Source: a bacterium (GTDB taxonomy: Bacteria; Verrucomicrobiota; Verrucomicrobiia; Verrucomicrobiales; Akkermansiaceae). From it: a stretch of 64,000 bases of DNA. Below, one piece after another: positions 28,309 to 37,548 of this stretch (position 1 is the first letter of the stretch; every line of letters begins with the position of its first letter). Location of the stretch: assembly GCA_018222765.1 (NCBI GenBank), contig JAAEZT010000017.1, forward strand, positions 1-64,000, read 5' to 3'. Below the pieces are notes generated by a model, which saw only the letters and a program-made list of their open reading frames with translations, was not told the DNA's origin and did no database searches. A program made the translations under genes and the position numbers.

Positions 28309-30347
28309 AGGTTCTGATCTCATTCTTTATTCTGACATGTCTCGTTTCGGCACAGCAAGCTGACGATCTCTATCGACAGGGAGCTGAGAAATTTTTCGCG
28401 GGGAAGGTTAAAGAAGCGATTGTTGATTGGGATCGCGAGATTGCCATGGTTCCTCGTCGTGGCCCGCACCATTGGCAGCGTGGCTTGGCTCTTTATTATG
28501 CCGGTGAGTATGACAAGGGGGTGGCGCAGTTTGTCAGCCATCAGACGGTGAATGGACATGATGTTGAGAATGCGGTGTGGCATTTTCTGTGTGTGGTGCG
28601 CGGGACGGGTGGATCGGTGGAAAAAGCGAGGAAGGATTATATCCCGATCGAGGGAGATTCCCGGGTGCCGATGAGGGAGGTGCATGATTTGTTCGGAGGA
28701 ACCGGCTCGGAAAAAGCTGTGCTTGAGGCAGCGTCGAAGAATGCCGCAGGGCTGAGGTTGAGAAATCAACTTTGCTACGCGCATTTGTATCTCGGGCTTT
28801 ATTACGAGGCGTTGGGTGAGACGGTGAAGTCTGCGGGGCACATGAAGAAGTCTGCGGTGGATTATCGCATGGATCATTACATGGGAATGGTGGCGCAACT
28901 GCATCACAAGCTGCGGTCGCGTCCCAATATCATCTTCCTTTTCGCCGATGATCAACGGGCGGACACGATTGGAGCGCATGGGAATCCCCACATCAAGACT
29001 CCAAATCTCGATGCCCTGGCGGCGGAAGGGATGAGCTTTCGCCAAAACTACTGCGCGGGTTCTTTTAGTGGAGCCGTTTGTGTGGCGAGTCGAGCGATGT
29101 TGATGACGGGGCGTCATTGGATGAGTTTGCCGGAAAAGAGGCCTCAGACGAATTGGGGTGATTCGGTGGTGCTTCCGGCTCACCTGGAGAATGAGGGCGG
29201 GTATCAATCCTACATCGTAGGTAAGTGGCACAATGGAAAGGGAACTTTGGATAAGTCGTTTCATGGTGGAAAGGCGATCTACATGGGGGGAATGGCGGAT
29301 CACACCTCGTTTCAGGTGCAGGATCTTGAGGGGGGAAAGCTCATGCCGAAACGTGATGCGGGAGGATTCTCGAGCACCGTTTTTGCGGATGCTGCAATTG
29401 AGTTCATTGAAAACGCGAATGGGGAGAAACCTTTCTTTCTCTACGTGGCCTTCATGGCTCCACATGATCCGAGAAACCCACCCGAGAAATATCGCGAGAT
29501 TTACTATAAAAATCGTCCACCGCTCCCACCGAATTATTTGCCCCAACATCCCTTTCAGAATGCTCCTGCGTCGACATCAGGTCGTGATGAGGGGTTGGGA
29601 CCATGGCCGAGAACCAAAGAAGTCATTAGTGATCAACTCTGCGAGTATTATGGTCTGGTGACGCACCTAGACGAGCAGGTCGGACGGATCATGAGGGCTC
29701 TTAAAGGAACTCCCCATGCCGACAATACTTACGTAGTTTATACCGCTGACCATGGTTTGGCGATGGGGAGCCATGGTTTGCTTGGTAAGCAGAATGTCTA
29801 CGAGCAGAGCATGAAGTGCCCGCTGATCATCAAAGGTCCGGGCATTCCGAAAGGGAAGTCAACTGAAGCGATGACCTATGTGCATGATCTCAATGCTACG
29901 GTATGCGGATTTTCGAAGACCTCGATTCCGGAGAAGAGTGATGCCCGGGATTTGGGACCGTTAATTCGCGGGGAGATTGAGAAAGTCCACGAGGAGGTTT
30001 TTTTGCCCTTTCAGAATAACCAGCGCACGGTCCGTGATGAACGATGGAAGTTGCATGTCTACCCCTTGATCAATCATCGCCTTCTGTTTGACCTGAAAGA
30101 GGATCCCCACGAAACGAACAATCTCGCGGAGAAGCCGGAGCACTCGGGAAAACTGAGGGAAATGATGGCGATGATGGAAAAGAACCGAAAATCCCACGGT
30201 GACCGCTATCCGCTCTCAGTGGAAAATCCCAAACCCAAGGAGGCAATTTACGATAATGCCAAGCGGACTTTGGACATTTGGCAGCCAAAGTGGATTCGCG
30301 ACAAGTATTTCGGCGGGCGGAGTCGGACCAATCACGGGAAGAAGTGA
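28305..30347 (+). CDS. Secreted sulfatase with N-terminal TPR-like domain (CVASR type)
   Basis: Signal peptide (MKVLISFFILTCLVSA), then about 180 residues resembling tetratricopeptide repeats (DDLYRQGAEKFFAGKVKEAIVDWDREIAMVPRRGPHHWQRGLALYYAGEYDKGV). The sulfatase domain starts at RPNIIFLFADDQRADTIG. The modification motif is AVCVASRAMLMTGR: Cys259 is followed by Ala, not Pro, at +2. Later motifs VGKWHNGKG, YTADHGLAMGSHGLLGKQNVYEQS and LFDLKEDPHETNNLA resemble choline/heparan-type (S1_7/S1_8-like) sulfatases. It follows the DASS vestige and precedes an SSS symporter. Confidence 0.88.
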   Translation: MKVLISFFILTCLVSAQQADDLYRQGAEKFFAGKVKEAIVDWDREIAMVPRRGPHHWQRGLALYYAGEYDKGVAQFVSHQTVNGHDVENAVWHFLCVVRGTGGSVEKARKDYIPIEGDSRVPMREVHDLFGGTGSEKAVLEAASKNAAGLRLRNQLCYAHLYLGLYYEALGETVKSAGHMKKSAVDYRMDHYMGMVAQLHHKLRSRPNIIFLFADDQRADTIGAHGNPHIKTPNLDALAAEGMSFRQNYCAGSFSGAVCVASRAMLMTGRHWMSLPEKRPQTNWGDSVVLPAHLENEGGYQSYIVGKWHNGKGTLDKSFHGGKAIYMGGMADHTSFQVQDLEGGKLMPKRDAGGFSSTVFADAAIEFIENANGEKPFFLYVAFMAPHDPRNPPEKYREIYYKNRPPLPPNYLPQHPFQNAPASTSGRDEGLGPWPRTKEVISDQLCEYYGLVTHLDEQVGRIMRALKGTPHADNTYVVYTADHGLAMGSHGLLGKQNVYEQSMKCPLIIKGPGIPKGKSTEAMTYVHDLNATVCGFSKTSIPEKSDARDLGPLIRGEIEKVHEEVFLPFQNNQRTVRDERWKLHVYPLINHRLLFDLKEDPHETNNLAEKPEHSGKLREMMAMMEKNRKSHGDRYPLSVENPKPKEAIYDNAKRTLDIWQPKWIRDKYFGGRSRTNHGKK

Positions 30348-30384
30348 GAACACCGGACTCCCGGTATCGACAGGGCGTCTGTGA

Positions 30385-32013
30385 ATGGGCATTCTTACGG
30401 GGATGAATGAATGGTTTTCCTACGTCGATCTGGCGGTCTTGATTGGCTATCTTGTAATCACAACGGTGATTGGCCACTACATGAGCGGGAAACAGTCGAC
30501 GATCTCAGATTTTTTTGCAGGAGGGAAATCGCTGCCTTGGTGGGCGGTTTGTGGGTCGATCATTGCTACCGAGATCAGCGGGGTGACCTTCATTGGAGTC
30601 CCGGGCGGGGTTTTGGCGGCCAGCGGGAACTTTACCTACATGCTTTGGGGGATTGGTTCCATCATGGGACGGGTTGTTGTGGGAATGGTCTTTGTGAAGG
30701 TCTTTTACGAAGATGAAATCTACAGTCCCTATGACTATATGGGGCGTCGCATTAAGCCTGAGCTCAAGAAGTTGGCCACCGTCTTTTTCACAATTGGCTC
30801 GATCCTAGGACAGAGTGTGCGGGTTTTGGTAGCGGCGATTCCATTGAGAGTGGTGACGGGCTTGGGATTCGAGGAATGTATTTTGATTATTGGGCTTTTC
30901 GCCATCGCCTGGACCCTAATGGGAGGAATGAGAACGGTGATCTGGACCGATGTGATGCAATTCGGCCTATTTGCCGTGGGAGGATTGGTCACTTTGCTGT
31001 GGATCACCAATTCCATCGATGAAGGGTGGAGTGCTCTTTGGGAAGTGGCCAGAGATGGGGGGAAGACCAAAATGTGGAATGGAGAATTTGGTTTGTCGCA
31101 GCAATTCCAGTTCACCTTCTGGGTCGCGATCATCGCCGTGCCATTTCAGAATCTTACAGCCTTCGGGGTCGACCAATTGAATGCGCAGCGGATGTTTTGT
31201 TGCCGGAATGCAAGCGATGCAAAAAAAGCCATCATCTGGAGCTCTTTGGGACAAGCTCTTACCTATTTGATGCTCCTGGTGGGAGCGGCTCTTTTTGCGT
31301 TTTATTACATGAACCCTCCGGAGGGGGATGTGGCGGCCAAGTTGGCATTTAAGAGTGGTGGTGAGTTAACCACTCTTGCTCAAGGAGGCACGCCTGTGAA
31401 ACCCGATATGGTCTTTCCAATTTGGATTGTGACCGAGTTGCCTCAAGGTCTCAAAGGTTTGATCCTTGCCGGGGTCTTTGCGGCGGCGATTTCGAGTCTG
31501 GATTCCATTCTTGCGGCTCTGAGCCAGACCACAATTTCTCTCCTCTATCATCCTGAAAATAATCCCTCCCTCAATCAGACGGTTCTGGTGAAGAAGTCAA
31601 GGCAATGGGTTGTGATCTGGGGCGTGTTGCTGACTGGGTTTACTTTCCTGATGAGCTATGTGCAAAGCTCCCTGAAAATCAATGTGTTACCTCTAGCTTT
31701 TGGTATGACTAGTTACACCATGGGGCCCTTGTTAGGAATGTTTCTATGTGCCTTGATTGGTAAGGGGTGTTTCCGGGGAATACTCATTGGAGCGATCATT
31801 TCCTTTTTGATGACGATGTTCTTGAGGATGGACGTTTGGATTCTGTTCGAAAAAGCAGGCATGAATATTCAATGGTTGGCAAATCTACCGTCTTATTATC
31901 TATCTGAAAGTGGTGATGTTAAAATGTCGATAGCATCACATTGGATGTGGCCTGTTGGTACTATTTTAACCTTCTTTGGAGGACAGATTGGAGCCCGTGT
32001 GAAGGGTGATTAA
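30385..32013 (+). CDS. Sodium:solute symporter (SSS family)
   Basis: Inner-membrane sodium-coupled transporter of the SSS/SLC5 family with about 13 hydrophobic segments. Family features include the N-terminal VLIGYLVITTVIGHYMSGKQSTISDFFAGGKSLPWWAVCGSIIATEISGVTFIGVPG and the mid-protein AAISSLDSILAALSQTTI. Substrate unknown. It lies 37 bp after the TPR-sulfatase, so uptake of the desulfated product is a reasonable inference. ATG 30385 is the track start; ATG 30403 (MNEWFSYVD) is also plausible. Confidence 0.9.
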   Translation: MGILTGMNEWFSYVDLAVLIGYLVITTVIGHYMSGKQSTISDFFAGGKSLPWWAVCGSIIATEISGVTFIGVPGGVLAASGNFTYMLWGIGSIMGRVVVGMVFVKVFYEDEIYSPYDYMGRRIKPELKKLATVFFTIGSILGQSVRVLVAAIPLRVVTGLGFEECILIIGLFAIAWTLMGGMRTVIWTDVMQFGLFAVGGLVTLLWITNSIDEGWSALWEVARDGGKTKMWNGEFGLSQQFQFTFWVAIIAVPFQNLTAFGVDQLNAQRMFCCRNASDAKKAIIWSSLGQALTYLMLLVGAALFAFYYMNPPEGDVAAKLAFKSGGELTTLAQGGTPVKPDMVFPIWIVTELPQGLKGLILAGVFAAAISSLDSILAALSQTTISLLYHPENNPSLNQTVLVKKSRQWVVIWGVLLTGFTFLMSYVQSSLKINVLPLAFGMTSYTMGPLLGMFLCALIGKGCFRGILIGAIISFLMTMFLRMDVWILFEKAGMNIQWLANLPSYYLSESGDVKMSIASHWMWPVGTILTFFGGQIGARVKGD

Positions 32014-32229
32014 GAAGGCTTAAAAAATTGCGGGGGGATAAAAAAATTTCAAAAAAACGTGGAACACCCGTGGAAAAAAATGAGAGCAACTATGAATATT
32101 TTTTTTACCCAAAAATGGTTCCCAAAATAGGCCTGATCACAGCATGATCTCCGCATCGAAGCGGCAGCCCCCGACCCTATTCGATCTAATTAAATTTTGG
32201 CAATAACCCCAATCAATAGATCACAAATA
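32014..32229. other. oriC: Candidate origin region upstream of dnaA
   Basis: This 216-bp gap holds two A/T tracts (TAAAAAATT, ATAAAAAAATTTCAAAAAAA, and TATGAATATTTTTTTTACCC). On the minus strand it has two DnaA-box-like 9-mers, TTTTCCACG (32069-32077) and TGTTCCACG (32058-32066), 11 bp apart. Each differs from TTWTNCACA at the last base or one more. The TTTTCCACG word recurs at 34940-34948, just past dnaN. Position beside dnaA-dnaN supports an origin, but two boxes are few; it could equally be a dnaA autoregulatory site. Confidence 0.45.
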
Positions 32230-33684
32230 ATGACGACTCATGCAGGAGGAGAAAATGATTATGACTCAGACAATTCAAACAACAACCCCGCGAGCGGCGA
32301 CTTGCAGACCTGGGAAAAGGTCAAGGCAAAACTCAGCGAGTATTTAAGTGCCGATGCATTCACGCGTTGGTTCAAAAACGCCGAGCTTATTGAGACAGGT
32401 GGAGAAGAAGGTGTCATCGGCGTGCAGTCGGACATGCAGCAGATCTGGATCGAGACGAATTACTTAGACGAACTCCGTGCTGCTTTCGCTGAGGGGGCTG
32501 GTATTCACTGCACTCCTCGAGTGACGGTGTTTGGTCAAGAGGTTATTACTCAACCACAAAAGCCCTCAAAAATAGCCGCTAGAGGTCCGGGCAAGGGCAG
32601 CAGCCAAGTCAAGGTGGTCGCACCTGATGAGAAGAACCCCGCCTTTGAGCGGCGTCTCAAAAAGATGGGCATCAATCCGGAATTCGATTTTGCGAGCTTT
32701 GTAGTTGGTGACAATAGCCAGTTCGCTCACGCAGCCTGTTCCGCAGTGGCCCATCGTGAAGGACGGAGCTTCAATCCACTCTTCATTCATGGGCGGGCCG
32801 GACTTGGAAAAACCCACCTGATGTCGGCGATTGCCCAGCAATTGTTGATTAACGACCCGAAGGCCAAGATTGTCTTTTTGACAGCGGAGCAATTTGCCAA
32901 TGAGTTCATTGAGGCTGTTCGGAAAGGGAATCTCGATGCCTTCCGGAAATCCTACCGCAGTGCCGATGTCATGCTCATTGATGATATTCAGTTCCTGGCG
33001 GGGAAAGAGCGGACACAGGACGAATTCTTCCACACTTTCAGCACCCTTCTTAATACCCAGACCCAGGTGGTTCTTACCTGTGACTGTCCGGCACCGGAAA
33101 TCCAGACTTTGGAGCCCCGCCTGGTCAGTCGTTTTGAAAGCGGTCTCACTGTGGAGCTCCAGCCTCCGGGCTTTGAAACCCGCGTGGCGATTCTTCGCCG
33201 CAAGATGGAGCAGTGGAACGTGCAGCTCGAGAACGGCGTGGTGTGCCACATCGCCAATCTCATCAAGAGTAACGTGCGCCGCCTCGAGGGGGCACTGACC
33301 CGCGTGGCTAGCTACAGTTTCCTCTCATCCGAGGAAATGACCATCTCCAAGACCGATGATCTCCTAGGAGATCTGATTCGGGACGAAAATACCCAGCAGA
33401 TCACGGTTGATCAAATCCAGAAAATGGTGGTGGATTACTATGATCTCAACCTCTCGGATATGAGCAGTCGTCGCCGCCCCAGCAGCATTGCCTTCCCTCG
33501 ACAGGTGGCGATGTTCCTCTCCCGAAAGCTTACCAAGCTCTCATTAGTGGAAATTGGGGAGTGTTTTGGCCGCCGGGATCACGGAACCGTCATCCACGCC
33601 TGTAAGAAGGTGAATCACGAGATGGAACTCAATCCCGACGTAAAAGGGGGCGTTGAGAAGCTGATTGCAGCTCTGCAGCGCTAA
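32230..33684 (+). CDS. dnaA: Chromosomal replication initiator protein DnaA
   Basis: Initiator ATPase that opens oriC. Domain I is at the N-terminus (WEKVKAKLSEYLSADAFTRWFKNAELIE); the AAA+ domain has Walker A GRAGLGKTHLMSAI and Walker B LMLIDDIQFLAGKERTQDEFFHTF. Domain IV ends with RRRPSSIAFPRQVAMFLSRKLTKLSLVEIGECFGRRDHGTVIHACKKV, the DnaA-box-binding helix-turn-helix. The track start (TTG 32197) is replaced by ATG 32230 (MTTHAGGENDYD). 484 aa. dnaN follows 86 bp later. Confidence 0.96.
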   Translation: MTTHAGGENDYDSDNSNNNPASGDLQTWEKVKAKLSEYLSADAFTRWFKNAELIETGGEEGVIGVQSDMQQIWIETNYLDELRAAFAEGAGIHCTPRVTVFGQEVITQPQKPSKIAARGPGKGSSQVKVVAPDEKNPAFERRLKKMGINPEFDFASFVVGDNSQFAHAACSAVAHREGRSFNPLFIHGRAGLGKTHLMSAIAQQLLINDPKAKIVFLTAEQFANEFIEAVRKGNLDAFRKSYRSADVMLIDDIQFLAGKERTQDEFFHTFSTLLNTQTQVVLTCDCPAPEIQTLEPRLVSRFESGLTVELQPPGFETRVAILRRKMEQWNVQLENGVVCHIANLIKSNVRRLEGALTRVASYSFLSSEEMTISKTDDLLGDLIRDENTQQITVDQIQKMVVDYYDLNLSDMSSRRRPSSIAFPRQVAMFLSRKLTKLSLVEIGECFGRRDHGTVIHACKKVNHEMELNPDVKGGVEKLIAALQR

Positions 33685-33770
33685 ATACTACTCGATTGTG
33701 AAGGAAATACTCTTGCCAAGGCGAGATGAGGTGGGCAGCCTCAATTCAGCCCGCAGGGGCGTTTTTATTT

Positions 33771-34868
33771 ATGAAGTTTCGCATCTCTAAGGAGGCTTTT
33801 TTGGATGGGCTGCAGCAAGTGCAGCATGTGGTGAGCACCCGCACTACACTTCCTATTCTCTCAAACGTTCTCATCGAGGCCGATGACGAAGGTCTACGTC
33901 TCACGACGACAGATCTCGATGTCGGAGTCAGTGGGGTAGTGAAAGCCGAGGTTTCCAAGCCCGGGTCTACCACGCTGCCGGTGAAACGCTTGGCGAATAT
34001 CATTCGTGAACTGCCTTCAGCTGAGATTGAAGTTTCGGTTGATGGAAAGAATATTGCCTCGATCAAAAGCGGCCCCTCATTCTTTAAAATCATCGGTCTT
34101 CCCGATAATGAATTTCCACCGCTGGCCGACTTCCACGATGCCAAGGAATATAAGATCTCGCAGGCGCTTCTGCGCAATGGCCTTAAGAAAACTTCTTATG
34201 CGATTTCGACTGACGAAACCCGCTACGTGCTCAACGGAATCTTCACTTCCTTTAAGGAGGGTAAATTGACTCTCGTTGCCACCGATGGTCGGCGCTTGGC
34301 GATGGTGGAAAATGACTTGGAGTTTCCGTCCAGCCACGAGACCGATTTCATCGTGCCAACCAAGGCGATTCAGGAACTTCAGCGTCACATTGGCACCGAG
34401 GGGGACATCATGCTCCGCCTCTCCGACAATCAAGTGTGTTTCGAAGTGGGTAGCTCGATCATCGTGAGCAAGCTTATCGAAGGAAATTACCCGAATTACC
34501 GTCAGGTCATTCCTGGCGAGTCGAAAGAACGCCTCACGCTGAGCCGCGAGCAACTTCTCGAAACGACCCGCCGGGTCTCTCTCCTTTCCTCTGAAAAGTC
34601 CAACTCGGTTAAAATGACCTTCGGACTGAACCAAGTCGATGTCATGGCAAATAGCCCGGACATCGGTGAGGCGAATGAGTCGATCGAGGTGAAGTATGAG
34701 GGCAAAGAATTCTCTATCGCCTTCAACCCTGAATTCCTAATGGCCCCCTTGAAGAGCCTGGAGGAAGAATTTGTGCATCTCGATCTCATCGATGAAATGA
34801 GCCCGGGGGTTCTTCGCACCGAAGATGCTTTCCTCTACGTGCTCATGCCGATGCGCGTGACTTCGTAA
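33771..34868 (+). CDS. dnaN: DNA polymerase III beta sliding clamp
   Basis: Ring-shaped processivity clamp. The N-terminal MKFRISKEAFLDGLQQVQHVVSTRTTLPILSNVLIEA, the middle YAISTDETRYVLNGIFTSFKEGKLTLVATDGRRLAMVE and the C-terminal YVLMPMRV are typical. The track start adds 15 residues; ATG 33771 matches the family. 365 aa. dnaN is not followed by recF or gyrB; it converges with selU. Confidence 0.97.
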   Translation: MKFRISKEAFLDGLQQVQHVVSTRTTLPILSNVLIEADDEGLRLTTTDLDVGVSGVVKAEVSKPGSTTLPVKRLANIIRELPSAEIEVSVDGKNIASIKSGPSFFKIIGLPDNEFPPLADFHDAKEYKISQALLRNGLKKTSYAISTDETRYVLNGIFTSFKEGKLTLVATDGRRLAMVENDLEFPSSHETDFIVPTKAIQELQRHIGTEGDIMLRLSDNQVCFEVGSSIIVSKLIEGNYPNYRQVIPGESKERLTLSREQLLETTRRVSLLSSEKSNSVKMTFGLNQVDVMANSPDIGEANESIEVKYEGKEFSIAFNPEFLMAPLKSLEEEFVHLDLIDEMSPGVLRTEDAFLYVLMPMRVTS

Positions 34869-34978
34869 GGGAGCCCTGGCTCTCTCGACGCTTGAGCTGG
34901 GTATGTTGGGGTTATTTTACCTCGGTGTCCCTCTGGACACGTGGAAAATTTCCGCGTCCCCTCTGAATGGTATCGACG

Positions 34979-36043
34979 CTACGCGCTTTGGTAGTGCGCA
35001 ATGAGCTCAGTAGCCATTTGCTCAAAGTCTACTTGATTGGACGAGGAAGGAGTCAAAGTTTTTTCCGGTGTCTGGTAAACCGACTCCTCTGAGCCGGGAC
35101 GGCGGTAGACGAGGTCGTAGTGATCGAGGAGGATGGACTGGAGGAATTCGGACCAGTTTTCCTGATCGATCAATCTGTTCCACTTTTCGATGCGTTCCTT
35201 CCCGCGAAGTCGGGCCAGACCGCTGATGGTGCTTTTCAGGAGTGCCTGGTCTTGCACGAAGTGGGCGTATTCCCGGGTGAGAAGTTGCACTCTCTCCTTG
35301 ATGGGGAGGTCGAGGAGAATGACGCGAGCCTTGCCGAGTCGTCGCCAAAGTGCGGGCGGACATTGTAGTCGTCCGATGCGGTTGGATTCGGCCTCGGTGA
35401 AGACGGGACGCCCGTGGTCGTATTTATGGAACTCGTGCCAGAGTTCGGATTCGAATCTTTTTTGATTGGGTTGGGCCGAGTCGGGCGAAGTTCCGAGAAT
35501 GGATCCGCGATGATTGGCAATCCCTTCGAGGTCGAGAATTTGGGCCCCTTGTTTTTTTAACTCGTGCAAAAGAAGAGTTTTTCCGCAGCCGGTGAGGCCT
35601 CCGAGAACGATGAGCTCCGGCCCCGGGAGACCAAAGGTGTTTTCTAGGTCATCCATGAGCCATTTGCGCCAAGATTTGTATCCTTGGTTGAGAATGCGCG
35701 CGCGCCACCCGATGGCGCGGAAGATGACCGCCATGGAATTGGACCGGAGATTGCCCCGCCAGCAATAGATGAGTGGAGCGAAGTCCCGTGGGTGATCGGC
35801 GAGAGTGGTCGAGAGGTGACGATGTACGTTGGCGGTGATTAGGGTCGCACCGAGTCGTCGTGCTTCATAGGGGCTTTGGCTGTGAAGCAAGCCAACCTCA
35901 TGCCGTTCCGCATCGGTGAGGACCGGCAGATTGATCGCGCCGGGGATATGGTCTTCTTCGTATTCCGATGGAGAGCGCACATCGATGATGTCCGGAAAAT
36001 CCGCGAGGGAAATCGGAAGGTCGACGCGTTCAGGCAGGTCCAT
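34979..36043 (-). CDS. selU: tRNA 2-selenouridine synthase
   Basis: MnmH/SelU converts 2-thiouridine at the wobble position of some tRNAs to 2-selenouridine. It has an N-terminal rhodanese domain (DVRSPSEYEEDHIPGAINLPVL) with the conserved catalytic-type Cys94 in IYCWRGNLRS, followed by a P-loop domain with GGLTGCGKTLLLHELKKQG. 354 aa is typical. Last gene of the eight-gene minus-strand run, 9 bp after ridA. No selD is in the window, so selenophosphate would have to be made elsewhere; the enzyme can also geranylate tRNA. Confidence 0.93.
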   Translation of the reverse strand: MDLPERVDLPISLADFPDIIDVRSPSEYEEDHIPGAINLPVLTDAERHEVGLLHSQSPYEARRLGATLITANVHRHLSTTLADHPRDFAPLIYCWRGNLRSNSMAVIFRAIGWRARILNQGYKSWRKWLMDDLENTFGLPGPELIVLGGLTGCGKTLLLHELKKQGAQILDLEGIANHRGSILGTSPDSAQPNQKRFESELWHEFHKYDHGRPVFTEAESNRIGRLQCPPALWRRLGKARVILLDLPIKERVQLLTREYAHFVQDQALLKSTISGLARLRGKERIEKWNRLIDQENWSEFLQSILLDHYDLVYRRPGSEESVYQTPEKTLTPSSSNQVDFEQMATELIAHYQSA

Positions 36044-36052
36044 GCAAGTTGT

Positions 36053-36511
36053 TTAGGATTTCAACTCAACAACCAGGCTGATTTCAACCGAAACGCCAAG
36101 TGGAAGAGATGAACAGCCTATCGCAGCACGGGAGTGACGACCAGCATCCCCGAAAATTTCGACTAAAAGATCGGAAGCCCCGTTAATGACCTGGGGATGT
36201 GCTGTAAAATCGGGCTCGGCATTGACGTAGCCGCTGAGAGACACGATTTGCGCCACTTGGTCAAGCGAGCCAGCCTCGGCCTTGATGACAGCGAGGCGCG
36301 TCAGAAGGGCGGTTCGTGCAGCTTCTTGAGCTGTGTCTAGATCACATTCGGAGGGGACTTTGCCGAGAAACTTCTGATCGCCGATGATTGGAAGGCCTCC
36401 GGAGATGTGGAGAAGGTTGCCGCTGCGGGTGGAATTAAGATAGGAGCCGACGGGAGGGGCGGCGTCGGGAATGATCAGACCGAGTTTGGCGATTTTTTCT
36501 TCAGGTGTCAT
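36053..36511 (-). CDS. RidA/YjgF/YER057c/UK114-family protein
   Basis: Trimeric RidA-fold protein. Canonical RidA hydrolyses reactive enamine/imine intermediates. 152 aa, longer than RidA (about 128) and closer to the YjgH-like subgroup: MTPEEKIAKLGLIIPDAAPPVGSYLNSTRSGNLLHISGGLP, and SRAAIGCSSLPLGVSVEISLVVEL at the C-terminus. The Arg of RidA's active site is represented by SRAAIG. Exact substrate unknown. It sits between the M23 peptidase and selU with gaps of 9-11 bp. Confidence 0.85.
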   Translation of the reverse strand: MTPEEKIAKLGLIIPDAAPPVGSYLNSTRSGNLLHISGGLPIIGDQKFLGKVPSECDLDTAQEAARTALLTRLAVIKAEAGSLDQVAQIVSLSGYVNAEPDFTAHPQVINGASDLLVEIFGDAGRHSRAAIGCSSLPLGVSVEISLVVELKS

Positions 36512-36522
36512 GGGGCAGAGAG

Positions 36523-37548
36523 TTATTTCTTAAATTTGTCGGTAAGGAGACCGATGAAATTTCGGCCGGAATTTGTCAGCGTAGCATTGCGTCCGGTTCC
36601 GGTGAGACGTTTTTGGGTGTAGTAGCTGTGACTGGAGCGCGTGCTACGAACGTAGGTCACAAGCGGCTGCTTCACATCTCGATGGCTGGGGATGATAGAG
36701 AGAGGAATGCCTGATCCGGTGAAGGAAATTTCCCAGGATGGGCTTGGAGCGTCGTGATTACCTTTCTTGAGCCAGGGGTAACGCTGGCAGAGGCTGAGAT
36801 CGGCCTTGCGGGGAACGGCGACCTTGAAGTAGGGCGATGCCGAGGCAAGGAAAGTGGGAATGGAGATTGCTGGATTGGCTTTGTGCGAAAGGAAGAGGGA
36901 AGACGCATCGATGCCGATGAGATTTCTTCCGTTGTAGTTGCCGTGCGTATTGACCGACCCGACAGCGGCGATGTAGTCATCGTAATGATCCGAAGCCATG
37001 AGGTTGACCTCCAGGTGAAGATGGGAGCGTTCCCGGTTCAGGCCTCTTCCGGTGTAGCCCATAATGCCAAGGGCATCTCCGCTGGCGAGGGATTGTCCTT
37101 TCTCGACCGTGATTTTGGCGAGGTGCGCGTAGAGGCTGTAGATTTTTCCGTAGCCGAAGTCGTGTTCCATCACAACATAGATCCCGTAGTTGCTCGCGCC
37201 TCTGTTGTGACTGGTATGAACAACAATGCCGTTTGCAATGGTTCGAACCTCATCGAGAGCGGCGTTGCTGGAGTCACGCTTGACCGGCTTGATGTCGAGT
37301 CCTTCGTGGAACTGGGTCGCCACGATGCCGTCATCCTTGGTTTTTCTCAAGGTACGAACGAAACCGTATTGCCCGGCGGTCCAAGGTCTGGAAGAGACTC
37401 CCTCGAAGGTTCGGGGCACCCACATGTAAAAGTCTTCGGGCCTCCCGTCGAAGATAGCGGTGTTGTCAGTCGGGAGACTGAGATTAAGCGGGAGTGGGTC
37501 GGCTGCCGCGAGTGAAAGTGAGAGGGCGAGAGTCGCGAGGAACTTCAT
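36523..37548 (-). CDS. Secreted M23 (LytM-type) metallopeptidase
   Basis: Probable peptidoglycan endopeptidase or related Zn-peptidase in the periplasm. Signal peptide (MKFLATLALSLSLAAA). The zinc site is complete: FHEGLDI (His81, Asp85), AHL (His142) and SHLHLEV (His177, His179). After the catalytic domain come about 150 residues that I do not recognise (PLVTYVRSTRSSHSYYTQKRLTGTGRNATL). It begins one base after the stop of the preceding secreted protein, so the two are probably co-expressed. Confidence 0.88.
   Translation of the reverse strand: MKFLATLALSLSLAAADPLPLNLSLPTDNTAIFDGRPEDFYMWVPRTFEGVSSRPWTAGQYGFVRTLRKTKDDGIVATQFHEGLDIKPVKRDSSNAALDEVRTIANGIVVHTSHNRGASNYGIYVVMEHDFGYGKIYSLYAHLAKITVEKGQSLASGDALGIMGYTGRGLNRERSHLHLEVNLMASDHYDDYIAAVGSVNTHGNYNGRNLIGIDASSLFLSHKANPAISIPTFLASASPYFKVAVPRKADLSLCQRYPWLKKGNHDAPSPSWEISFTGSGIPLSIIPSHRDVKQPLVTYVRSTRSSHSYYTQKRLTGTGRNATLTNSGRNFIGLLTDKFKK

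Noticed and set aside
28320-29549. 409-aa minus-strand ORF
   Set aside because: Antisense shadow of the TPR-sulfatase; no recognisable motifs.
34925-34940. GTGTCC/GGACAC hairpin after dnaN
   Set aside because: Short stem with no U-tract; may end dnaN but cannot be supported as an intrinsic terminator.
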